A stretch of DNA of 64,000 nucleotides from the NCBI GenBank assembly GCA_949316235.1, contig OX438751.1:4612413-4676412 (forward strand), given 5' to 3'. The notes under the pieces were generated by a model. It made no database searches. It was given only the letters and a program-made list of their open reading frames with translations, and was not told the origin of the DNA. Positions 55,009 to 64,000 of the stretch are shown in pieces. The translations under genes were made by a program, and so were the position numbers. The DNA comes from Oegoconia quadripuncta. Lineage: Eukaryota > Arthropoda > Insecta > Lepidoptera > Autostichidae. Each line of letters begins with the position of its first letter. Within the stretch, counting starts at the first letter, position 1.

Positions 55009-55026
55009 CTGTAATTACAGTATAAT

Positions 55027-55680
55027 CATTAAAAAAAGGATTTTAAAAAAACCGAATTCAAAAAACCCGGAAAAAATAATTTAATTAAACTACTGTAATA
55101 ATAATAACTGAAAAGTATAAAATAATAAATCAGAGCAGAATTGTCTTTAGAGATATATACTATTATATATAATGAGAATACAATACAATTTATATGCTAT
55201 ACAATAATAGTTAGGTATAATAATGAAATTAAAAATATATACAACAGGTACTTTTTGAAGTCGGTGCCTGCCTAGCCTATAAAATACACCCTACCTAATT
55301 CCTTCTACCTACCGCCATCCATACGTCATCATTAGCATCGCCCGCGACGAAAAATATAAATAATATTTCTACATATTATTGATTTAACTTAATTAATTAA
55401 ATATTTGTATAGGTAGGGTGTATTTTATAGGCTAGGCAGGCACCGACTTCAAAAAGTACCTGTTGTATATATTTTTAATTTCATTATTATATCTAACTAT
55501 TATTGTATAGCATATAAATTGTATTGTATTCTCAGTATATATAATAGTGTATATCTCTAAAGACAATTCTGCTCTGATTTATTATTTTATACTTTTCAGT
55601 TATTATTATTGCAGTAGTTTAATTAAATTATTTTTTCCGGGCTTTTTGAAGTCGGTTTTTTTTAATCCTTTTTTATTTAA
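55027..55680. mobile_element. Foldback element with ~270-bp arms
   Basis: Arms of about 55027-55300 and 55412-55680 are inverted copies with few mismatches ('aatttaattaaactactg.aataataataactg' and 'taggctaggcaggcaccgacttcaaaaagtacctg'). A ~110-bp spacer separates them. The outer ends carry 'gaagtcggttttttt'. No coding sequence. The left arm starts about 20 bp upstream of the caspase splice acceptor at 55008. Confidence 0.85.
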
Positions 55681-55839
55681 TTCTTTTTAGTGTCTGGTCA
55701 GACGTTACAAAATAATAAAATATATTAATTGACCAATATGGGCAGGCCTACGAAAGGTGCTGCTCGTTTAACCCTAGAAAAATGATCTACGTTCTTGGGA
55801 CGCACGCGACGGTGAAATGTTGCTATTTCTTTTTAACGG

Positions 55840-56700
55840 TTGAATGCTGCGCGCTGTCTCTCTCAGCCAACTCAGCTGTCGGCCGGAGCTAACGTAAGAC
55901 ACCTGTGTCGCAAAGGTAAGTCCTCTCAATACCCAGATATCGTTATGTCGTCCGCTAGACGTATGAATGATTATCTTTTGTGTGACTATTTACTTTTCTT
56001 TGGTTTTGCATTTAAAAGTATTTTGACGTCTGTTTATTTTAATTTTAGGTACTTACGATATCAATACATAATAACTAGTCAAAGGAGGTTAAATGAGGCT
56101 GATATTGATCAGTTCTTGGAGGAAAATGAAGATGCTTCATCACAAGAAATTGATAGTGAAGTGGAAGATCACCTCTTAGAAGATGGTGTGCAGAGCGACT
56201 CAGAAGACGAATTAGTTGATGAACTTGTCGAAGGTACTGATTGCCCTTGTAATGAAGTAGAGTCAGTTCAATCAGCAGGGTCACCATCGTCATTGGACAA
56301 TCGCATAATAACCTCGTCTAAGCGCATACTTCGAGGTAAGAATAAATATCGTTAGGCTGTTGCCTAACGATGTTTATTTGGTTGTAACCAAGGGTCAACG
56401 TCGCGTCAGAACTTCTGCTATATAAATATTGTTACATCGGCTAGAAGAAACCTGAGTACAGAGCTAACTTCAGATTGGATGGAAAAAAGGTTGAAGAGGT
56501 ACTTGCGACAAAATATCAAAGAATTACTACCCCAAAATGCTGGGGGTGGTGGTCTGGAACGAGAACCTTTAGTAAAAAAGAATAGGTATTGTGCCTACTG
56601 TCCTTCCAAAATACGAAGAATGTCTAAAATGGAATGTGCACTCTGTAAAAAACCTGTTTGTGGAATTATAATTATTTAATATTTCTTACACACATCTGTA
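55840..56700 (+). pseudogene. piggyBac-like transposase with central deletion
   Basis: The first part (~56075-56355) encodes the acidic piggyBac N-terminus: RRLNEADIDQFLEENED, a Glu/Asp-rich stretch and RILRGKNKYR. After a gap, 56450-56680 encodes the C-terminal region: 'LSTELTSDWMEKRLKRYL', 'REPLVKKNRYCAYC' and 'MECALCKKPVCG', the start of the Cys-rich finger. The catalytic DDD core is absent, so the copy is non-autonomous. Confidence 0.85.
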
Positions 56701-57074
56701 ATATTCATTACACACATCTTTTTTTATATTTATACACATTCGTGTATAATTATATAAGATGATTACCCTAGTTATAAAATAGACTTACAAACATTTATAT
56801 TGATTGAAAAGTACCAAAACCATATAATAAAAGACTGATAATGACGAGAAATGCTCCTATAGAATAAATTAAGGTTATTTTTGTAATTTTTTTTAAGTAT
56901 ATTATTTTTGGTTCTCTAATTTTCTAATCAATAAATATAGTAATTAAATAAATATTTTATCATGCATATACTAACATATAATATATATTTTTCACTAAAA
57001 TTATATATTTTTCACAATAAACACTAAAAATACTACATAAACATATCGTACGTCTCTTTAACGCACTCCAGAAT
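56701..57074. other. AT-rich DNA without genes
   Basis: Nothing recognisable; probably the piggyBac 3' end and flank. Confidence 0.4.
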
Positions 57075-57329
57075 ATGATTATCTTTCTAAGGTTAAAGAA
57101 CTGTCGGTCAAAAGAAACCGAAAATGAGAGGGTACTACGGCTTGAAAAAAAGGCCTCACGGAACGCAATTTCGCGTTCCCAGGAGACGCCCGAAGCTCGC
57201 CGAGTACGTCTAGTAGCTATGAAAGATTACGTTAAATCACGTATTCGCCAGGAAACTCCCGAACAGAACGAGAACAGAAAGATTCTTAAATGTCTTAAAC
57301 GTGAAACAAAACCGTTACGATCAACTTGA
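57075..57329 (+). pseudogene. Helitron-like ORF fragment
   Basis: The frame encodes repeated modules of the type 'SKETENERVLRLEKKASRNA', 'SQETPEARRVRLVAMKDYV', 'RQETPEQNENR'. Such ETP-E-x-R-x-x-R-L repeats are found upstream of Helitron Rep/helicase proteins. The Rep and helicase domains are not present. Confidence 0.55.
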
Positions 57330-57984
57330 GCTCTCAATTCTGACGCCTGCCTAAAGTGGCATAGCCTAAGTAGTAGAAAGTACTATCCCTGAGATAATAA
57401 TTTTTATTTGAGAATTTAGTTAAGATTTTATTAAATAAATTAAGAAATTCATAAATCCTAAGAATGCGATAGAACAGATTTATGGCGGTTTAGCTTGAGC
57501 CCTCAATTTCATAAGCATCTGATTTGAGGAATCTGCAAAACATGAATTTATCTAAAGTAATAACATCAATACGACTTATTGTATTTCAATTCAATATCTG
57601 GGTAAATTAGTTAAAAAGCAGCAACGACACAAATGTAAACTGTTAAAAAGTAAATGAAATTCAATTTTGCCCAAAACGTCTGAACATGCTCAATATTTTC
57701 GGCAGTATTGACTAGGCTAAGCCCTGCATTACCGAACATTAGCTAATATATTTTAACAAATTTTTAACTAAAATGCAACGTAGCGTCTATTCTTCTAAAT
57801 GCCATACTTTAAGAGAAAATCTATTTACAATGTTTTGTAGGAGAAAATTCTGTAGGGTGACCATAATACTAATGTTTGTCGTATTCGTGTAGTATTTTGT
57901 AAAGCGCAGATGGAAAATTATATACGGCTAGCTGTGCTGTGCCCGCACCAACGTATGCGTGGGAAAATAAAATAAAAAATGTAT
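57330..57984. other. Non-coding DNA
   Basis: No gene or clear repeat structure seen; possible Helitron-derived flank. Confidence 0.4.
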
Positions 57985-58250
57985 TAGTAAGCACTCGTGG
58001 CTCAGTCGCATTCGCTATTCGTTTTCGATTAGCGTAGTTTGTCGATCCCGGTTGTTTTCAATTGAAAGCATTCGTCAAGCCAAGTTGGTGGCGGTTTAAA
58101 AATATTGACTGTCAAGCGGCCACTAGTCTGACACAAATTCACCAATCCGCACTGGGCCCGCGTGGTGGATTATGGCCCATACCCTCTCCTAGTGAGAAGA
58201 GGCTATGCCCCAACAGTGGGGACCTGTAAGGGTGTTGATGATAGCAAGTC
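57985..58250 (+). mobile_element. tRNA-derived SINE
   Basis: 'aagcactcgtggctcagtcg' head, weak B box (tttgtcgatcccgg), and the body 'ccgcactgggcccgcgtggtggattatggcccatac' ending 'gatgatagc', related to 28905-29155. Confidence 0.7.
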
Positions 58251-58331
58251 AGTGGTGACATACATCTAAACATACAGACAGACCCGCAACTGTAAGGGTG
58301 CAGTGACTATAATGTCTTGTGCACAACCTAC

Positions 58332-58526
58332 CTGTTTTATTCTTTTTCGAATTCTCTCCACTAACCAAAGGTTGTCTGATAGAAATCGCTCATTAGCGAT
58401 AAGACCGCCTAGTCGAACAATTGTATGTAAAGTTTGTTTAATAAATGTAATCCGTATTTGTTGTGCAATCAAGTATACTTGATTGATTGATTGATGCTTC
58501 CGACCGATTTCCAACATGGCGACCAC
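58332..58526 (-). CDS. Possible upstream exon (caspase 5' exon or unrelated)
   Basis: A minus-strand open frame from an ATG at 58526 (or 58517) to a good donor (AAACAG|gtaggt at 58331). It ends in a basic helix-like run, VERIRKRIKQ. It is the right strand and order to be a 5' caspase exon, but it exits in phase 0 while the next known exon enters in phase 2. An extra exon would be needed, and I could not find one. No CARD or DED motif is recognisable. Treat as a candidate only. Confidence 0.25.
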
Positions 58527-58978
58527 TTCGACTCCTAATCGGTTTGGCGCTGGTGCGCTCGAAGATGGCTAACATAGCCGATCTTTGCGGTGAACTCTCG
58601 TGCGCAATGTGTGACTATAGGTCTACGACCTACGGAAAAGAAAAACGGCTACGAATGCTTCGGAAAGGGAAATCTTCTGTTAAAAAAAAGCGGCTTAAGA
58701 AACCCGCAGGATCATTGTTGTTCTTTCTTTGAATAAAAGTATAGAACTAATGAAATTTTATAATTTTTACAAGTTGGTCGAACCTAGCGAGTTTGTTATA
58801 GTCTCTAATTATGTTATGACCTTTTTGTTGTTTTGACATGATCTTTAAATTTTTTCTCAGTTAATGATATTCTCAGGTATAAAGTTATAATAACGTATAA
58901 ATGATGTGTTAAGTTTACTTAGTCTGAACATAAGGGAAGTACCTATATTATTTACAATAAAGGACATAATGGAAGATA

Positions 58979-60400
58979 TTAGGTCCTTACATATGAAATT
59001 GGCGTTTTGTCGTACTGGCCACTTTGATCTCAAATATCTCCTCTTTGGTTAGGAATTCCAATTTCAAATTTATACAGCTTGCATTTATTTTTCGAAAACC
59101 GTAATCCATATGTTTTTTCCATCTTTGGTTTTTTCTTTGCGTCACTCAGTTTACAAAATGGAAAACTTAAAATATCGCGTTATTTACGAGTATGTTCCGC
59201 CGTGGCACCAGTGCTGCAGAAACGGCTCGAAGGATTAATGATGTGTATGGCGGTGGTGTCGCAAAAGAAAACACAGTGCCAACGTTCCAACGTTTTCGTT
59301 CTGGAAATTTCGACCTGCAAAACAAGCCCCGTGGGCGGCCGGAGTCGAAGATTGATAATGAAGAATTGAAGGCTATTGTGGAAGCGGATCCATCGCAAAC
59401 CACGTCTGTGTTAGGTGCAGGCTGCGGTGTTAGTGACAAAACTGTTTTAATCCACTTGAAGCAAATTGAGAAGGTGAAAAAGCATGAAAGGTGGGTCCAT
59501 CATGAATTGAGTGGAGCAAATCGACAAACGCGCTTAGACAGTGAAGATGATGTCGAAGGTGGAAGCGTACTGACCCGGAAACCCCAACCCATTTGGGGGA
59601 GTGGCTATCTTATCTCTGACAACCGGTACACAACAATGCTAGTAACATTGCTGCTTGGCGGCAGATTTAGATAAGATGGTGGTAGCTAGCCAGGCGGACA
59701 TTGCCATTGACACTGCTGCGATACATTAGTCAAACGGCATTATAATGAAGGGATTTTAAATCGAATCATTACCTGCGATGAAAAGTGGATGTTGTACGAT
59801 AATTGGAAATGCTTATCGGAATGGCTGAGCCCTGGCGATCCAGCCAAATCCTGCCCCAAGCGAAAATTGACTCAAAAAGTTACTAGTGAACGTTTGGTGG
59901 ACTAGTGCCGGTGTTGTTCACTTCAGCTTTCTTACGGCAGATGTGTATTGTCAACAATTGCAAACAATGATGGAAAAGTTAGCTGCTAAACAACCGAGGC
60001 TGGTCAATCGCCGTAGGCCACTGCTGATTCAGGACAACGCTAGACCACACACTGCACAACAGACAGTTACCAAATTAGAAGAGCTTCAATTGGAATGTCT
60101 AAGACATCCACCGTACTCCCCGGACCTTGCTCCAACAGATTACCATTTTTTTCCAAATTTGGATAACTTCTTGCAAGGGAAATTCAACTCCGATGGGGCA
60201 GTCCAAAGCGCCTTCAAAGATTTTATTGATTCCCGTCCGAATGGTTTTTTTTAGTAAATGGATCAATGAACTACTTATGAGATGGCAAAAGTGCATAAAT
60301 AGCAATGGTACATACGTGGATTAAATAAATGTATAATATTTCGAAAAAATCGATTAGGTTACTCCTTTACAAAACGCCAATTTCATATGTTAGGACCTAA
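58979..60400 (+). mobile_element. Near full-length mariner-like element
   Basis: The ends 'ttaggtccttacatatgaaattggcgttttgt' and its inverse (to 60400) are flanked by TA (58977-58978, 60401-60402). The transposase runs from about 59159 to 60255 in pieces: '[19 protein letters not shown]', '[23 protein letters not shown]', 'CDEKWMLYDN' (first catalytic Asp region), 'LIQDNARPHTAQQTV' and 'PPYSPDLAPTDYHFF'. Frameshifts occur, and a ~190-bp piece of a SINE is inserted near 59535-59725. Confidence 0.9.
59535..59725 (-). mobile_element. SINE fragment inside mariner
   Basis: 'gaaggtggaagcgtactgacccggaaaccccaaccc...ctatcttatctctgacaaccgg...ttgcttggcggcagatttagataagatgg' is the body of the SINE family at 63530-63820, lacking its tRNA head. 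Confidence 0.8.
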
Positions 60401-61739
60401 TATTAACAAAACATATTAAAAAAGAAATCAAAAATGGGAACCCAATTAGTCCTCTCATGTCGTTATCGGGAATGTAGGAATAATTTTTCGAACGTACATC
60501 ATTAATTTCTTTGAACCTATCCCGGAGCGGGTCATATCGTCGCACATTATTTATTCGCACATTATTACAAGTGCATGTATTTGCTCTCTTTTGCCAAAAA
60601 TAAAAATAAGTTCTGTATCAGCTGCTCGACCCCAAAACAAAATACCGAAGGACATATTACTGTGGAAATAACTTAAGTAAACCAATCTTGCAGTAGCCTC
60701 ATCAGTTAGCTGTCTGATCTTCTAGACGTCATATGCTGCGGAACTCTAAAGAGTCTACTCGTTAAAGAGTCTAGATGTGGTTCCCACTGAAGCTTGGAGT
60801 GGAGAGTCCTAATAAGACCGCGCTATTTACAAATTCTACTTTATAAGTAGTGAAATGAAGAATCTGCAGTTAATCTTTCAACAAAAAATTGAAGGAATTG
60901 CTACTTAGTAACTGTTCTACACAAATTGATGAGTATTTTAATTACTGCAACAAATGTTGACTTTGTTATTGAATATTATATTATTTGAATCAAGTAGTTT
61001 TAAATATAGGTTCGCTGAACGTTAAAGTGATATTTGAGAAATATAAAAGCTATGTCATGACAATTTATTTAATTTTGAATTTAATTTATTTTTTGCGAAT
61101 GTAACCTGACACAGCTGCAGTTGGTAGACACTAGATTTCTGCCCGCGAATACATTCGCTTGGATCTCTAAATAGAAAATAATATCACGACTATTCTTGAC
61201 TTTATTGTTAATTTTTGTATTATTCGGTACATCGGGTTTCTAATATAAGTTCTGGTTGTTTAATTTGAATTATTGTTACATAATATGCTGAATTAACTGA
61301 CAGTTTATTATTATTATAAATTAGTATAAATTCTTACAAATAAAGTAAGCTAGCATTGTTGTTGATGGATTGATGTCCCATTATAATTTGAATATAATTG
61401 TAATTCTTTAAATATTTAAATCTAATTTGTATACGATTTCCTGATGAAATGTGTGATAGATACTGTATTTTATAATTAGATTTTTTGTACCACATTTTTA
61501 GCAAATAAAGATTATTCTATTCTTCCTCTTCTTCTGCTTATACAAATCATAAAGCTTGTCTCTATTTGTTCGTAATATCCTTCGTAGCCCAATCGTTGAA
61601 TGTAACTACAGAATTTACTTTTTTGGTTTTATAGATGGTTTTATAATCTTTTGTTATAAAATATACAAAATCTGCAAAATTATAATTTGGATAGTGGCGT
61701 GAAAATTCAATTTTAAATCATGCACTATTTCTTAGCTCT
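60401..61739. other. Gene-poor intergenic DNA
   Basis: No open frame with recognisable content, tRNA-like head or strong inverted repeat. AT-rich. Confidence 0.5.
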
Positions 61740-62715
61740 GTAACGACGTCATCGTTATGCCCACCGCCAGCTTCACCATGAGGTGAAGCCACAAGCCGGA
61801 CCACAGAAGCGGCAGGGGGGCGCCCCGACCCCACTGTCCATACCGCAACCCGCAAGCAAGCACCGCCGATATAAAACACTCGCCGGCGAGGGCAGTTACC
61901 CGTTACACCGCCACACTATACGCGCTACACGGTCGACACTAGTCGTTTTGGCTCCCGCGCTCGACCACCCGCCCGGTGAAGCTGGAAAAGTCCCGCGACT
62001 ACCAGCAAAACAAAACGAGCACGGGAGGAGTCGTTGACGAGTCTTAGAGTGGACCGTGGACCCCACGGTAGCTCGTATCGGCGCCGCGTGGCCCGCTCCA
62101 AAGGCGTAGACCAAAGGCGTTTGTGCCGCGACCGCGATTTAGTTTTCCGACCCATCGGGACCGCGGGAAGGTTTCTCCATTTATCCGTACACCGAGAAGT
62201 AGAATTTCTAGTAATAAGTCTGAGTATTTAGGGGCGCGAGCGCGACCTTTTATCAGGTGGAATATACCTGGGCACTACTTCCGACGCTGGCTTGATCTTG
62301 CATCGGGTTATCCGTGATTAACCGATTGTGTAGGTAGGATAGGCGCGGACGCGCTCTCGTATCAGGCCGTATTACACCTGGAACCCTCTTCCGACGCGAT
62401 TTGATCTTTTATCGGCGTCCGCGGGAAGACTGTTCCATCCGTCCGATAACCGAACGATAGGGGGTAGAGACAGTCATGAACGTAATTTTATCGGCTTTAT
62501 TTATATTTGGAGGACCCTTCATATGCTGGCTTGATCTTGCATCGGGACCGTGGGAAGGTTGCTTCACTTATTCGCGAACCGGTGCCGTAGATAGAACTGT
62601 TACGGTATTACGTCCGACCGGGTTAGGCTGTCACGTACAGACATACACCCAATCGTTTGCCATACCGAGGGACCTTAAAAGTTTTCGATGAATTTGTATT
62701 GTATTGTAATAAATA
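61740..62715 (+). mobile_element. GC-rich LTR-like or TRIM-like unit
   Basis: An abrupt GC-rich island in AT-rich DNA. It has a TATA box (tataaaa, 61870-61876) and a block 'ctcccgcgctcgaccacccgcccggtgaagctggaaaagtc' related to 1520-1560. Internal degenerate repeats follow ('ctggcttgatcttgcatcggg' at ~62287 and ~62525, 'atttgatcttttatcgg' at ~62399, 'accgcgggaagg' variants). An AATAAA lies at 62708-62713. No protein is supported. It could be a solo LTR, a TRIM or the promoter region of an unrecognised gene. Confidence 0.4.
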
Positions 62716-63117
62716 ATAGCCACAAACCTGCTAGGCCCCGAGCCCGAATTATGGGGATGTATGTCACTATATGCCATTTTAGAAGGTTAATAGAACTCTG
62801 CACCTATGGTTGTTGGATTGATTTCGTTATTAACAAAATAATTCTTTAACAATTAACAAAAAAATCCTTAATATACTACCAACACGTAAACCTCCAAACA
62901 ACACTTTTCGAGAACTGATAGATATCCTAGACCCTGCCTGAAATTTAAATCTTTTTTTTACATTATTTGATAAGATACTGGTAGTACGTAGGGTTACCAG
63001 ATAAGACAAATTTTCCTGACATGTCCGGGATTTGAATTAGTGTTAAGTAAATTTGAATATTTATGAAGTAATAAATATTAAATACTTATTTTTTATAAAA
63101 TCTCGCCCACCTACCTA

Positions 63118-63473
63118 CTAACTTCTGGGATTCCGAGTATCCCTAAATATGCGTAAAGCTTACTTACATGCCTAACTGGCGGAATTTCGAGTAACCATAA
63201 ATACTCATAAGTCCCTTACATTCCTAACTACGAGGATCTTAAATATCCCTAAATACCTGTAGGTAAGTGGTTGCTTACATACCGAGCGTGTGGGATTTCG
63301 AGTATCCCTAAATACTCATAAGTCCCCTACATTCCTAACTACGAGGATCTTAAATATCCCTAAATACCTGTAAGTGGTTGCTTACATACCTAGCGTGTGG
63401 GATTTCGAGTGTCCCTAAATATACCCGTGAGTACTTGCTTACATTATTACTAACTTCTCGGATTTCGAGTACC
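63118..63473. repeat. Minisatellite, ~55-bp units in ~110-bp higher-order repeat
   Basis: About 6.5 units of the form 'gggatttcgagtatccctaaatactcataagtcccttacattcctaac'. Two alternating subtypes ('cgtgtgggatttcgag...' and 'tacgaggatcttaaat...') give a higher-order period of about 110 bp. Confidence 0.85.
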
Positions 63474-63529
63474 GTAGTAGACCTTTTCCCCATTACCATT
63501 CACTTTAATTGCGCCACCAAGCACTTTTT

Positions 63530-63820
63530 TTTATGCACAACGGGTTGGTACTTGACCTCAATCACACCTGATGTTAAGTGCAGATAGGTTGAAGGTGGAA
63601 GCGTACTGACCCGGAAACCCCAACACATTTAGGGGACTGGCTATCTTATCTCTGACAACCGGAACACAACAATGCTATTAACATTGCTGCTTGGCGGCAG
63701 ATTTAGATAGGATTCACCACCCAAACCGAGTACTAAAACATGTACCCCGCTGCGGATCGAACCCGCGACCTCCGAATCGTAAACCCAATGTTGTTTACAT
63801 TGCGCCACGGAGGCGGTTAA
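63530..63820 (-). mobile_element. Full tRNA-headed SINE
   Basis: The minus strand starts 'aaccgcctccgtggcgcaatgtaaacaacattgggtttacgattcggaggtcgcgggttcgatcc' with clear A and B boxes. It continues 'agtactcggtttgggtgg', then a body ending near 'gcataaaaaaaag'. It is the reference copy for the fragments at 21050-22230, 45287 and 59535. Confidence 0.85.
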
Positions 63821-64000
63821 AATCAAACAGCACTCATTGTTGAGTTACGGTGTAAAGTTAATTAGAGGTAGTGAGATTACAGACCCGAGGCCAAGAGCAC
63901 TGTATTCATAGACAAAACACGTACATAAATTTCTAATTTTTTCTTTGAGAAAAAAATATTCAAAATTAAAAAGTATGATGGTCATGTAGGGTCTAACGGT

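Noticed and set aside
53858..54012. Extending the caspase exon upstream to use 'aatag' as acceptor (adds GIVIF)
   Set aside because: The ttttcag acceptor at 53994 matches the phase of the next exon and gives a continuous caspase sequence; the longer version does not.
58487..58732. Plus-strand 81-codon frame with Lys-rich end and AATAAA just after the stop
   Set aside because: No recognisable family and no splice or promoter support; it overlaps the candidate minus-strand exon. Could be a retropseudogene but cannot be supported.
63118..63473. CRISPR-like array
   Set aside because: Units are contiguous degenerate minisatellite repeats without unique spacers, in an insect genome.

Overview
The window is insect genomic DNA, almost certainly lepidopteran. 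It is AT-rich and has spliced genes with canonical GT-AG introns. It is crowded with Lepidoptera-type repeats: tRNA-headed SINEs, the 'ggttccgtaccc...cttggccgg' dispersed repeat, mariner/piggyBac/hAT-like DNA transposons, and CR1/Jockey/R1/RTE-like LINEs whose 3' tails share a 'ctggaagaaatc...gataag' signature. I see no bacterial genes, CRISPR array, rRNA or intact stand-alone tRNA gene.

The host gene is a caspase on the minus strand. Five exons with matching phases were found at 54880-55008, 53858-53994, 22424-22596, 17194-17320 and 14963-15258. Together they encode the p20/p10 catalytic region, with the catalytic His (LTHG), catalytic Cys (QACRG) and both S1-pocket arginines. The 5' (prodomain) exons are not securely placed. 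One intron (22597-53857, about 31 kb) holds most of the mobile DNA in the window.

Inside that intron is the most striking object: a 17,217-bp Maverick/Polinton (adintovirus-like) element at 26644-43860. It has a 6-bp target duplication (AATATG) and inverted termini of about 245 bp. Plus-strand genes are a spliced unknown, a 1,173-aa protein-primed-type DNA polymerase B and a second spliced small protein. Minus-strand genes are the packaging ATPase, a 332-aa core-like protein, a fibre-like repeat protein, a chromodomain DDE integrase, a phospholipase-domain minor virion protein, an adenain-like protease, a penton-like protein, a 56-aa basic protein, a double-jelly-roll major capsid protein and a 166-aa protein. 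Almost all reading frames are open. The Polinton sits in a hAT-like MITE, which in turn interrupts a BEL/Pao-like gag open reading frame; both insertions can be traced through their target-site duplications.

Region by region: 1-415 is an R1-type LINE end. 399-8788 is a nearly perfect 4,195-bp head-to-tail tandem duplication. 8294-10770 is a decayed LINE. 11-14.3 kb is a mariner broken by a MITE and by a retroposed element. 15-22.6 kb holds caspase exons with a LINE that has ORF1 and endonuclease but no RT, and a SINE split by a LINE. 23.6-25.3 kb is a LINE with an open RT frame. 25.7-44.3 kb is the mariner/BEL/hAT/Polinton nest. 44.6-53.6 kb is a mosaic of RTE, Jockey-like, Gypsy, mariner, foldback MITE and R1-like pieces. 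53.9-55.0 kb has the 5'-most recognised caspase exons. 55-60.4 kb has a foldback element, deleted piggyBac, Helitron fragment, SINE and a nearly full-length mariner. 61.7-62.7 kb is a GC-rich LTR-like unit, and 63.1-63.5 kb is a minisatellite followed by a SINE.
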